DNA of 64,000 nt, from positions 36,219,080 through 36,283,079 of the forward strand of contig OX104115.1 of the NCBI GenBank assembly GCA_944474755.1. The letters run 5' to 3'. Positions 37,263 through 47,865 of the stretch are shown here, piece by piece (position 1 is the stretch's first letter; the number at the start of each line of letters is the position of its first letter). Both the position numbers and the translations under genes were made by a program. Origin of the DNA: Limnoperna fortunei. Its lineage: Eukaryota > Mollusca > Bivalvia > Mytilida > Modiolidae. Below the pieces are notes generated by a model. It made no database searches. It was given only the letters and a program-made list of their open reading frames with translations, and was not told the DNA's origin.

Positions 37263-37311
37263 CTAGGAACAAGCATGGGTAAGTCTTGTTGGTTGTGTCT
37301 GGAACCTGTAA
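37225..37311 (-). pseudogene. C-terminal end of the Gypsy protease, cut off by the DNA transposon
   Basis: The minus-strand frame reads VPDTTNKTYPCLFLVVPDSE, the usual end of a retropepsin-like region, and continues the protease that stops at 46613 on the other side of the 9.3-kb insertion. It runs straight into the RT deletion junction. Confidence 0.72.
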
Positions 37312-37772
37312 GCGAAACCGGAACTTGGTACTAGTTGAAGCGAGGCACGTCAAGTGACCAATGTCACTGAAGGTAAGAAAGTTTATTTTTTTCATATTTT
37401 ACCCACCTTTTTAAGTCGAGGAAGTAGTCTTTTGGAGCATACGATAATTGAGAAGTTGTGTGCCTTTGAACATAGTCGTATAAAAGGTTTATATGTGAAT
37501 ACGAGATAAAAAATGTTGACCTGGTACCGATGAAACGTGAGATCGTGACATCTAACATCATAAAATTAAACGATTTAACGCATATCTGATTGAACTAAAT
37601 GATAATTTTTGCTTAAACTATTTTACTGATAATAAAAATATATAAAAGAACGATGCTGAGATTGAAATGCCGAGTAAAATCTTGGAAACAATATCGAACT
37701 GGTGTACGGCAGCTTATTGTTATTTAGACAAGCAATGTACGGCAGCTTGAAAAATTTAGCGTACGGCAGCTT
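37312..37772 (+). repeat. left 461-bp TIR with three iterons and a splice donor
   Basis: Pairs with 46152-46612 nearly throughout. Iterons GTACGGCAGCTT lie at 37704-37715, 37737-37748 and 37761-37772. CACTGAAG|GTAAGA at 37373 is a strong donor pointing inward. Confidence 0.9.
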
Positions 37773-38039
37773 GTAATATCAATATGTAAAATTGTGTCAT
37801 ATTAGCGATTTACCTGTGTTTTCAGTCCTATTTTCGAACTAAAAACATGATTATACATCTTGGACAAAATTTTCTGCTGGGAATTTTCCATTTTGTTATT
37901 TTTATATTTAAAAAAAGAATACGTATTATGCTTCAATATCTTAATCTAAACACGAAACAAAAGATGATATCAATTACAAATCCATAACAAGCTATACGAC
38001 ATTGAGAGTTGTCCGATACGATAAGTCTATAAATGGTGT

Positions 38040-38320
38040 GTGTGGGGGTGGGGGGTGTCCGAATGGTCTAGGTAGTTCTATCTGAATAGATTACTGTAGG
38101 CTTTCACCTCTACGCTGTCGGTTCTAACCGCGCATCGGACATTTGCAAAAATGACTTATTATAGTATGTTCAACTAGCACTGAAATGTGAGAGGGTTTGT
38201 TCGTTGCTTGCCGCAGGTCGGTTGTTCTCCGGCATTATCCGGCCTCCTAAATCAGTGTAAATGACGTCACGATATAGTTGAATTATTGCTGAAAGTGACG
38301 TTAAGCCCTAACATGAAGTG
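38040..38320 (+). repeat. second type of tRNA-headed SINE
   Basis: Head GTGTCCGAATGGTCTAGG (A box) and GTCGGTTCTAACCGC (B box), closing with CGGACA, so an acceptor-like GTGTCCG/CGGACA pairing remains. The body includes GGCATTATCCGGCCTCC, and the tail GCTGAAAGTGACGTTAAGCCC resembles the tail of the 20.2-kb SINE. Lies in the putative 5' intron of the zinc-finger gene. Confidence 0.72.
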
Positions 38321-38563
38321 AAATATTTATTTAAATTATCTCGTTAACCTTTGTTAGTAATTTTGTCAAATTTCACGCTAAAAATTTTTTGGCACTCTCT
38401 CTCTCTTTTTTTTTTGGGGGGGGGGGTGTAGTGTTGTCTCATGTTTTTCATTTTTGGCTAATAGCTTTCTTCCGTCCACAAATGCCAGTTTTGAAGTATA
38501 TAGTTCACATTTAATTTTGAGGCTATCTTAATGTTTATTTTTTTTTAACATTTTACTTTTTAG

Positions 38564-39160
38564 ATGAATTCATCTATGTTGTCTGTGGACCTATCAGGGG
38601 AGGAAGAGGATGTCAGGCGAGTTTACAACTGTACATCTTGCGCGTACTATACATACAACAAGAGCAATCTAAACAAACATATGAAGAGAATGCATCGCGA
38701 CATCCGAAAACCAGAAACCAGCACTTGGATTTGTGATACATGCGGAAAAGTTTTAAAAAGTAAATTTGGTTTAGAATTGCATGTGAAAAATAGCCATACA
38801 AAAGAAAACCGATACTTATGCAACGTATGCCAGAAAGGTTACAATCAACGAATTCCGTTCCGTTATCATTTAGCGTCCCACTCAAATGTTGGACTGGACA
38901 AATGCAAGGCATGTAGAAAGGAATTTAATTCAAGTGGATCGTTAAAAAGACATTTGGAAACTTGTCCATCAAGTAAAAACAATAACAGGCCGAGTACTTG
39001 CCCCATCTGCCAAGCTACATTTGCTAGAAAATACAGATTGGATGAACACCGCCGTGGAAAACATGGAGAAGGGAAATATGCCTGTTCCTTGTGTGGAAAA
39101 ATATTTGGCTGGCGTTCATCGCTAAAAGCTCATTCAAAAGTCTGCAAACTGAAGATTTAA
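38564..39160 (+). CDS. C2H2 zinc-finger protein, six fingers (transposon cargo)
   Basis: 198 residues. The acidic N-terminus (residues 1-20) is followed by six C2H2-type fingers with Cys pairs at 23/26, 57/60, 86/89, 114/117, 146/149 and 174/177; fingers 4 and 6 end in His-Cys rather than His-His. A sequence-specific DNA-binding role is expected of such arrays; a role in binding the element's own ends is inference. The ATG at 38564 directly follows a CTTTTTAG acceptor, so a 5' non-coding exon is expected; the donor in the left TIR (37373) is the natural partner. AATAAA lies at 39289-39294. The frame is intact, unlike its neighbours, which suggests recent activity. No nuclease domain is present. 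Confidence 0.88.
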   Translation: MNSSMLSVDLSGEEEDVRRVYNCTSCAYYTYNKSNLNKHMKRMHRDIRKPETSTWICDTCGKVLKSKFGLELHVKNSHTKENRYLCNVCQKGYNQRIPFRYHLASHSNVGLDKCKACRKEFNSSGSLKRHLETCPSSKNNNRPSTCPICQATFARKYRLDEHRRGKHGEGKYACSLCGKIFGWRSSLKAHSKVCKLKI

Positions 39161-39300
39161 CATTCCTCGTGATTTGTAGCTTTTAATTATAATTTTTATT
39201 GTTACTACGCAGATAGCCTTTCTCATTTATTTGCTCAAATATTTATTTTGTTGTTATTTTTATTTTGTTTTTGAAAAACACGAGGTATAATAAAATATTA

Positions 39301-40411
39301 CGTATATTTTGCGTTGTTTTTGTATTATATGTTATGCCATCACTGCGTCCGTCGCCGTCGCCGTCTGTAAACTTTTATTTAAAAATCTTCTCTTCTGAAA
39401 CCGCTTAATCAAGTGCAACCAAACTTGGTCTGGTTGTTCTTTAGGATGTCCTCTACAAAACTATATGCTAACAATTTTAGGCTAAGGGCGGAGATTCAAC
39501 AAAAATACCAAACAGGAATATTCAATCTCAATATCCATGGAGGGAAGACACAATCATGTATAAGATTACCGGAGATTTTAAATCACAACAGTCCTGACTT
39601 AGTACAGGCATTTCAAATGAAATGGTGGGTTAAACCAGTTTTATGGTGCCGAACCCCCCACTCGCATTGCAGTAGTCCGATTTAATTTGGCAAGTTTTTT
39701 AATCCCATTTTTTAAAAATGCACTTAAAAGTTCTTTCTGGTGTAATGGAAATGAAAAAAAAAGATTCGGAAGTAAAAAAGGGGTATTTTCTGACATTCAT
39801 AACAGCGTGAAATTACAGCTTCGGAACATAATTTTTTACATGCTGTACACATGCAAATGTGACTAGACACACTGGTAAAGAAGACCAAGAAAAATACCAA
39901 ATGAATAGTTTCTAAAATAAAGAAAGAATGTGTCCATGGGACACGGATGCCCCCGCTGGCCTAAAAAGTTTACGTCCGACAGGTTTGAAAGTCGCTTAGG
40001 ACGCATAGTTTATCATACTGAACCATCCTACTAAGTTTCAAATCATTCCCATGTACGGTTGCTGAGAAAAGCTTGACGGAAATCTTCATGTTGATTTTGG
40101 TATCTATCCAGCGCCAAACAGGAAGTAGATGTCCGACAGGTCTAAAATTCGCTTAGAACGTATAGTTTGTCATACTGAACCATCCTACCAAGTTTCAAGT
40201 CATTCCCATTTACGGTTTCTGAGAAAAGCTTGACGGAAATTTTCGTACGGACGGACGTACGTACGTACGTACGGACGTCCATGAGTAAAACTTAATGCCC
40301 CCCGACATGTCGTCGCGGGGGCATAAAAAAAAACAAAGTCAGAAAACGTAATACACGATTTAAAAATTATAATTATTTAAATCAAACTAGATCTAGTTCA
40401 AGGTAACTAAA
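39301..40411. other. intergenic region of the TIR transposon with dispersed repeats
   Basis: At 39340-39660 there is a GTCCGTCGCCGTCGCCGTC repeat start. At 39946-40330 a repeat holds two ~160-bp copies (CATACTGAACCATCCTAC, GAGAAAAGCTTGACGGAAAT) ending in ACGTACGTACGTAC and a GCCCCCCGAC / GTCGCGGGGGC hairpin. These are dispersed repeats, not part of either gene. Confidence 0.6.
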
Positions 40412-40583
40412 TTAGTCAATCTCGATGCCTAATCTCTTGTGGGCCAAAATCTTGCTCTCATCACATTTGTGGTGTTGCCGCACAGGAGCAACACCTCTTG
40501 CAGCTTCATCTGGCTTTGCAATAGTCACCAATCGTCGTTTAGGTTTCCGTTTTGCTCGTTCAATACTATCAAAAATGTGATCC
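40412..40583 (-). CDS. last exon of YqaJ/putative transposase gene
   Basis: An acceptor TTTTACTTTTTTAG precedes position 40583. Joining AG (ending at 41426) to GGATCACATT restores an Arg codon and an in-frame, basic 57-residue tail: DHIFDSIERAKRKPKRRL, then RQHHKCDESKILAHKRLG, ending in TAA at 40412. The basic stretch may act in nuclear localisation or DNA contact. Confidence 0.75.
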
Positions 40584-41425
40584 CTAAAAAAGTAAAACAT
40601 TACAGGTAAATATGACAGTTACACAATTACAACAAGATATATTTGTGAGCTAATGCTCACTAGTGATACCACGCTGTTTTCTAAAATATTTTACCATAAT
40701 TGATTATCCCATTACATTCGGCGAAAATTTCCATCTATGTCGACTGTGTGTAAAAACCTACGTATGCAGCAAACAGGAAGTAGATGACCTAGGAGCATAA
40801 AATCGCTACACACCATATTGGACCTATGAGCACAAAATCGCAATACACCATATGGTTTTATAGGATAAAGCTGTATGCAAAATATCAGACCTGTACCTCT
40901 TGTAGTTGCTAAGAAATCTGTTTTATTACGGACAAAAGAACGACCAACGGACGAACGGACGGACGGAAGGACAGACAATAGTAAAGCAGTATACCCCCCA
41001 CTTCTTCGAAGAGGGGGTATAATGAAAGGGATATGGAGTATATATAGGCATGACACAGAATCACACAATAAAAGAACACCGTTTTCATTAATACTCTTCA
41101 CCCTATAGTCACAGGGAGTTTTCCAACGTCAAGTGTATATGTGTACTAAAGCCAGGGATTTCAAAACACCCTTTTTAGGAGTATTGCCCAGCACAGTGGG
41201 AAATATTGGGAAAACCGAGATTTTACTGGGTTTTACCGGGCAATACTGGGTACTTATTTTATTTCCTATAAAATTATCATTTTTGAAAAGGGGAAAATGA
41301 TATTATTGGGAAAATGCTTACAAATGCTTAACATGACACAAGGGTAAATAAAAGAAAACAACTGTAAATACTATCTGTATAACCACCGTCCACAAAATAA
41401 TAAAAAGTTCTGAACAATATCTTAC
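40584..41425 (-). other. 842-bp intron of the YqaJ/transposase gene with a dispersed repeat
   Basis: GTAAGA donor at 41425, AG at 40585-40584. Most of it (about 40640-41040) is a repeat with CGGACGGACGGAAGG tracts and a terminal TATACCCCCC / GGGGGTATA hairpin. Confidence 0.7.
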
Positions 41426-44400
41426 CTTACAGATATTTTGTGTACTATTGACGGGTAAATATAAAGAACATCGACTTCCATTCTTTCATCTGTATGTTGA
41501 AGGGCATTTACTGGATAAACTTTGGCTTGAGAGGTGTTCAGAAAGAATGGGCGACTTGGCATGAACCTAGTGTGGTTCATTTGACACGCCGATTCTATAG
41601 CTGAAGGAATATCTTCGGCTTTTATAACACCCGACCCTTTAGGGTCCAAGTCCTGGAACTCACCGAAGAAATTTTCGGCTTCTAAACTTCCAAGTGACCG
41701 TACATTGAAACGCCCAGATTTCACATAGGGATATATTTGTATTCTTCGGTCTATATTTGTTAAGTATCCTTGAAACATTATATTAGGGACTCCTCTAATG
41801 TGAGTTCCATAAGGCGGGAAGCTTAGTAAAGAAACACCATTCAATAACCAATTGCGAAGTACCAATCGTCTACAACATGTTTCTATTGCTGGTATACCTG
41901 GCGAATCCTCTGATTCATGAAACTCACGCATAATACGACAAAATGCTGCCTCTTTTTTGTGCCCCAATCGTTCCATTTCCGTTTCGACGCTTAACGAGAA
42001 TGTTGCCATTGCAATTGAGTCACTCTGCTTGTCTACGATATCTTCAACGTGAGAAATTTTTAGGTTCGTATTGTTGTTTTTTGCAACTTCTAACCATGCT
42101 TCCTTTTTAACTCCTCTCTCTGGAAATCCGTCTTTACACACTTTGACTCTACAATTGGTTAAAAGATGATGAATATCTAAGAAGGAAAATAAGTACGATA
42201 ATGTCGAAGGATTGTACTCAGGTCTAGAAAACCATATTACCTCACCAATGCCATCTACAAAGGTAGGTGTCTGAAAACAACTCTGCATTCTCCAGCTTGC
42301 AACTTTTTCTTGAAATTTATTTTCAGCTACTGCAGCATTTAGAAATTTTTTTGGAAGTGATCTCACAACTTTTCGACAAAGATTGACCAGAGTCTCAGGT
42401 TGCTTTTTCTTTTTAGCTTTAATTGGAGGAGATATTCGCGCACTTGTCGTTGCTTCAACCATCATATCTACAATTTTAGGTTTGGCCCAGGATTTACAGA
42501 TGTGAAGAGGTGTATTAGCATTTTCTTCTTTGAATACGTCATAACATAGCAAAATAACTTTCTTAGTCAATTTAGACATGAGGTCTCTGTTGCACATAAG
42601 TCTTTGAAATTCCTCAAACGTTTGTGGATATTTCTTTGACCATTCTTGGCGTTTTTGTACATACTGAAAGATTTTAAGAAGACAATCTCTATTTATGATA
42701 TTTTCAGAATCGACAGTTTCAATATTCGATAATGTTTCTCTCATATGCATATCGGCAACATCATTACTTTCTAACGCAAAATTTTCAACACAGGGTTCTG
42801 TTTGTTCCCCAGAAGTCTCCACTTGAAGAATGTCACTCTTTTCATTACTGACAACCATAGTTTCATCGAATAAGTTTTCATTGTCTTGTTCGTAAAGGCG
42901 GTCATATTCGAGGTCATTGACAATATTTACCCGCCTCGCACTACTTGTACAATGTTCCTGTTCCAAAGACGAGAGTGATTCTACAGCCGCGTTATCAATG
43001 CTTGCCATTGCCGAAGTAGGGAGATTTGACAACGCTTGATTTACATTGAAATTTCCAATTTCATCACTGTCATTTGTCTTCGTCGTTTTCTTTTCTCTCT
43101 TGCAAGTATGCAAATACGATAATAAATTTGAAGACATTCGATACAGCTTTTGTCCGTCTTTTAAACCTACTATGATACCTGATTTATTTCGTTGAAAATA
43201 CAAATTTTCTGTAACTTCTAAAAAGCTAGTAACTTTAACTAGTCCTGTCGCAAAGATTTCGTCATGAAGAGATTTCGCATTTCGTGTCTGGATTTCACAA
43301 AAATGCTTCTTCTGTAGCTCTAATATGGTTAAGGGCTCTTCATTTTCATCATGAAAAGCTAGCTTTGCCCACTGTCCATCGTATGATATGACTGGACAAT
43401 ATATTCCATAACGGAAAAGACTTTCAAGGACATCTTGTAACATTTTCCTCATTTGTTCTGCTCTCATACTATATCCCTTAAAGGCAAACGCTACAGGACA
43501 TGCATGAGGCATTTCTGCTTTGTACGTCCTGTCAAGGTCAGCAAGCATAAAAATCAAGACTTCTGTTGCTCTCAGTGTGCAAATCTTATGACATTCACTT
43601 ATGACATCTTCACATTTTATAAAGGTTCTCACAATTTCATCTAAGTGCAAATTACATTGTGTAAGGTTAATACATTCTTCGTGATAAATTCGCATATCTG
43701 AATTATTAAATGAAGAATGTTGACACGGAATAGCCGTACAAGACGGCAATTCAGCAACTAAGCGGACATTTGACTGACAAAATTCTTTTATTGAATATCT
43801 TATATCTGGGATATTCGGGTTTGTCACTTTGGGTATACATTTGTAATCAACAGTTTGAATAATGTTGTAAATTTTCTCCCATAAATTGGTATCAAAGGAG
43901 ACCTCCATAACCGTCATTGATTGGTCTGAAAATGACAAAAAAAGAAGTTTGTCAACTCCTAGTGAATTCATTTCACTTAATACTTGACACACGTAGTAGT
44001 GGGGGATGCCGTAGTGCACAGGGGTGGTGAATGTTTTATCAGGAAAATGGCATTTAATTTCTACACCATATATAGGTTTTTCGTCACTTTTTGTCCTTAG
44101 GCTTCCGTCCGGACTCACAACCAGAACTGTTTTGTCACCTTCTTTTTCTATATCCTTCTTCGTAAAAGGATAAATTTGGAGCAAAGGCAGGTAGGTACTT
44201 TGAAACCAATGTTGCTACAGCGTTAAGTTCATTTTTACTTCCGTGGTCAAACTTTTTTTGTAATTCGCTTGGGATTTCTTTTTCCGGTAGTTCTCCAGCT
44301 TTAATAAGAAGGTGCTCACGTTGTTTTTTTAAACCGTCTAGACCAATTGCAATATTTATACTACTCCCTGTGACAGTGGATTTTTTACGCTCGCTAAACC

Positions 44401-45784
44401 AAGCATCAGATCTCTGTTTTATCAAAGATGGGGTATATAAACAATTGCCCGTAAGGCATACCATATTGCCCTGTTTGTTCAATGAGACTATTTTCTCTGT
44501 CTTAAAATTTGATCCGGCATTCTTGATCAACGCAGCATACGTGCACAAAGAATCGTTGCAATTCACCAAGACCTCAATAGTATTTTCTATTTGATAAATT
44601 GTTGTTTTGACACTACTGATAACTATTGAAAATTGGCTATTTTTCCAATCAGTTTCACATTTGTCTTGAAGTTTTTTCAAAAACAGAACTTTTTTCACCT
44701 TCAGTTTTCTAAGATCACATATTCGTTCGCTGAGTATTGTCACAGTCTTTCTACATCCGTCTAAAATATGCTTCTTGTCATGTTCGCTGCAAGACAACAC
44801 AGCACAATGGTCAAAGGACAATAATTTTTGCAACAGTTCCTTTAATTCTCGCACATAGTTTAATTCGCTTGTAAGTCTAGATTGTCTTTCTCTAAATGTC
44901 GGAGAATCCTCATAACCCCAAAGATCTATTTCTCCTTTCGAACACGGGTTAATCTTTTTGCCATTTACGCAAAGTTTATATGTTTTTGTATGATCAGGAT
45001 CACATGCTGCCAAAGATGCAATCATGGCATTCATAATACCAGGAGACTTTTCGTCCACAACTTTTTTTTCATCCTCTAACATTTTCCTATCTGGAACGAT
45101 AAAGTTAATTTTTGAGGAAAAAGAACCAGAGTCAGCATTTCCACCAGTACATTTCGGGCCGCCCATAAATCTCAAAAAACGTCCGTGAAACAAACGTAAA
45201 CCGGTTTTCCAAAATAACTTGATTTCATTCGAGTATCGCATGTTATGAATTCCGTCACCAGTTCCAAACCACCTAACAACATCTAAAAAAAGCAAAAATG
45301 CTATATTGTCTAAAGGAAACGTTCTATCCTTTATCAGTTTATGAAAGAGTATAAATTCAGTTAATTTACCAGCTTTTTTTAGTTGTTCTACAACAGAGGG
45401 AAGCAGTGATATTATTTCTGAGTGTTCATTGTCCTTATTGTCGAGATATAAATCAGCTTCGCCAGTTTCATTTACTGCTTCAACATTGGCTACTACATCA
45501 TTATCGCTAGATTTTGTAACTTTTCCACAAGGACTATCTTTTACAACATTATTACATCTGGAAATGTGAATTGTGTTTGAACTTTCATTTATTGAAATTG
45601 TTCTTCCTTGTTGGCGGCATATTTCGGGAATTATTTTAAAATTATTAACTCTGGTGTTGTTTTCTTCCTTTATGGAAAATTTAAGAGTTTCTTCAGGATG
45701 GAATTCAATCAGATGTGTCACTATTTCCGAAAAGGTTGAATTGTAAATCTGTTTACAGTATATGCACATGTAACATTTACTCAT
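41422..45784 (-). CDS. YqaJ-like nuclease fused to a putative DDE transposase (one frameshift)
   Basis: The first frame (45784-44135, 549 codons) starts after a TTTGCAG acceptor. It has a CX2C...HX4H finger at residues 7-29, a conserved-looking middle (MRYSNEIKLFWK, RFLRFMGGPKC) and the start of a YqaJ-type PD-(D/E)XK domain (WFSERKKSTVTGSS from 462, HGSKNE 514-519). The second frame (44184-41422, 920 codons) completes it: VSPDG (23-27), YGVEIKC (39-45), HYGIPHYYVCQ. A long region follows with ISYDGQW (Asp269), FLDIHHLLTN (Asp670) and SLEAENFFG (Glu835), a spacing and context suggestive of an RNase-H-fold DDE enzyme; this assignment is tentative. The frames meet with a one-base shift near 44145-44165 in an A-rich run. 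The final exon is at 40583-40412. No family name can be given with confidence. Confidence 0.8.
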
Positions 45785-45792
45785 GGCTAGGC

Positions 45793-45939
45793 CTGCAAAG
45801 GAAAAAAAGGTAGTTTAACATAGGATATGTATTATGACTGTTTGTTTTTTAATATCGTTCAATACAGTACAAAATCATTCATAACAATGAAGTTGACTAT
45901 GTTAAGTTTGAGTAGGACGTAGAAGAAAATGAGACTTAC
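45793..45939 (-). other. 147-bp 5' UTR intron of the YqaJ/transposase gene
   Basis: A perfect GTAAGT donor at 45939-45934 and a TTTTTCCTTTGCAG acceptor ending at 45793 flank it, 8 bp before the start codon. Confidence 0.6.
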
Positions 45940-46151
45940 ATGCAATTATTAGAGAGGTGGGTGTGACCCGAGCGGCGGCGGAATTTAAGAACACCATCAT
46001 TACAAATAAGTGTTGGTCATACCCGTTTTGAAATGTTTTTTTTACAGAGACAATCCTCTTGAAAACAGTTATTAGTTGTTTATATATCATGTATGGCAAA
46101 ATGAAATGCGATATGAAACTTAAAAACAAGGACATTTTGTTTTATCTTAAC
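45940..46151. other. 5' non-coding region of the YqaJ/transposase gene
   Basis: Lies between the 5' UTR intron and the right TIR; the leader exon(s) should lie here. No coding potential. Small frames on both strands at 45902-46310 are AT-rich shadows. Confidence 0.45.
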
Positions 46152-46612
46152 AAGCTGCCGTACACAAAACAAATAGTAAATTTGCAAGTTCCCGTACATT
46201 TGTGTCATAAGCTGCCGTACACCAGTTCGATTTTGTTTCCAAGATTTAACTCGGCATTTCAATCTCAGCATCGTCTTTTTAATATTTTTATTATCAGTAA
46301 AATAGTTTAAGCAAAAATTATCATTTAGTTCAATCAGATATGCGTTAAATCGTTTAATTTTATGATGTTAGATGTCACGATCTCACGTTTCATCGGTACC
46401 AGGTCAACATTTTTTATCTCGTATTCACATATAAACCTTTTATACGACTATGTTCAAAGGCACACAACTTCTCAATTATCGTATGCTCCAAAAGACTACT
46501 TCCTCGACTTAAAAAGGTGGGTAAAATATGAAAAAAATAAAATTTCTTACCTTCAGTGACATTGGTCACTTGACGTGCCTCGCTTCAACTAGTACCAAGT
46601 TCCGGTTTCGCT
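46152..46612 (-). repeat. right 461-bp TIR with iterons and a splice donor
   Basis: Reverse complement of 37312-37772 with scattered differences. Iterons are at 46209-46220 and 46152-46163, with a degenerate one at 46186-46197. The minus strand carries the same CACTGAAG|GTAAGA donor at 46550. Confidence 0.9.
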
Positions 46613-47285
46613 CCCATACAGTGGTAATTCTACTTCAATGAAACCAATATAAGGCATTGGCTGTCCGTCAGCGCATTCAATGTGTAGAAGATAACTGAGT
46701 GACTGTAATGGTGTTGAGTAAAGGTGGTCGTTGTAGAAACTTTCGCTGATTGTGGATACAGTAGATCCTGTGTCAAGTAGAGCTTTAATCTGTAAACCGT
46801 TGATATTTATAGAAACTTCATTTGATGATCCTAAAAGTCCTGAAGTGTCTGATTGTTGGTTTGATGACTGTTCAAAGACAAAAGCTTGATGGAGGTTCAG
46901 AGCTCGAACTGTTTTTCTGGAGTGATCAAGGCGTACATGACAGTATGTAGAAATATGTCCAGGTTGGTTACATCTCCAGCATATAGTTTCATGTCTCTGT
47001 TGTCTATTAATAGGACGATAAATAATTGTCTCATCTGGATGATGTGGCGGGCAGGTGTCTCGTCGTCTGCACTTGATGTTCATTTCATCACGCTCTTCTT
47101 TCAAAGTCCTGACATCTCTCGAAAGCTGTTTTACTAAGGCTGTAAACTGCTGAATCTGTTTATTTTCCACAGTTGTCCGTTTAGCTGGAATGTGCGTCTT
47201 CTTTAGTGCTGGCTTTAGGTTATGTTGATTCTCAATCTCTCTTACTGCTTTAAGTAGTTCGTCAAAGTGTGTTATAGTGTCCTTC
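46613..47285 (-). pseudogene. Gypsy gag C-terminus (zinc knuckle) and protease, split by insertion
   Basis: This frame picks up the gag reading frame after a one-base shift near 47285-47300 and runs through YKKDTITHFDELLKAV-type sequence to the CCHC knuckle CWRCNQPGHISTYC and the retropepsin motif LLDTGSTVSTIS, with the single catalytic Asp of a dimeric protease. It continues to VELPLYG, where the DNA transposon interrupts; the remainder of the protease is at 37225-37311. gag and pro therefore share a frame in this element. Confidence 0.9.
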
Positions 47286-47865
47286 TTGTAACGGGAAACA
47301 TTTTTAGTTCCGGTCGAAGTCCATCGAAGAACTTGGAGGCTAGCATGTCATTGATCTCAGCTTCTTTGATGGTTTTTCTGTTCTTTGCTTTGCTTAGTAT
47401 CTCTTCCAGTCGACAAGCCCAGCGTACGACATCCTCATCTTCATGTTGTCTCGCAGTATAGAATTCTCCAAGCAATACTTCAGCAGGTGAAACAGAACCA
47501 TAAATGCTGTCCATCTTGTCAATGATGTCATCTATGTCAGCCTCTGGTCCAAGATGCATTAGGACTTTCATTGCAGTTTCTCTCATGGATCGTCTGATAG
47601 CCATCTTGATGGAATCATGGGTGTGTCCGGCTTGGATGAGGCATTTTACTTCATATCGCCAAAGATCGTATGTGGCGCCAGTTTTCTCATCTCCAGTAAA
47701 TGTTGAAATACGTGGTAAATACGCATCCCAGATATCATCATTGTCTTTGTATTCCTCCATCCACATCTTAAATTCCTCTGGCGTTGTTGCTGATGGTTTG
47801 ATGTCCATATCCTTGAAAGCAGTCATGATGTTGTTGATTTCATCCTGTGAAAGGTAATCCGACAT
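47272..47865 (-). pseudogene. Gypsy gag, N-terminal capsid-like part
   Basis: 197 codons from an ATG at 47865: a helical gag with DLWRYEVKCLIQAG, then LLGEFYTARQHEDEDVVRWA and a C-terminal domain reaching FFDGLRPELK. Structural protein of the virus-like particle. The frame then shifts and stops at 47272, while homologous sequence continues in the frame ending at the protease, so this copy has a gag frameshift. Confidence 0.88.

Larger units (their letters stand above)
37312..46612. mobile_element. 9.3-kb TIR transposon carrying YqaJ nuclease / putative DDE gene and C2H2 gene
   Basis: The ends are 461-bp inverted repeats starting AGCGAAACCGGAACTTGG on both sides (37312 and 46612), with three TACGGCAGCTT-type iterons near each inner edge. 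The element splits the protease of the Gypsy retrotransposon, so it moved after, or was carried by, that copy. Two convergent genes fill it: a zinc-finger gene (+) and a YqaJ/putative transposase gene (-). No target duplication could be recognised (flanks CCTGTA and CCCATA), so TSD length and superfamily are open. SINE and other repeats inside are later passengers or intronic. Confidence 0.85.

Noticed and set aside
41422..45784. The YqaJ/DDE-like gene as an ordinary host gene
   Set aside because: It lies between 461-bp inverted repeats inside a retrotransposon protease, so it belongs to a mobile element.
37306..46618. Target-site duplication for the 9.3-kb transposon
   Set aside because: Flanks CCTGTA and CCCATA do not match at any length from 2 to 9 bp; I do not claim one.
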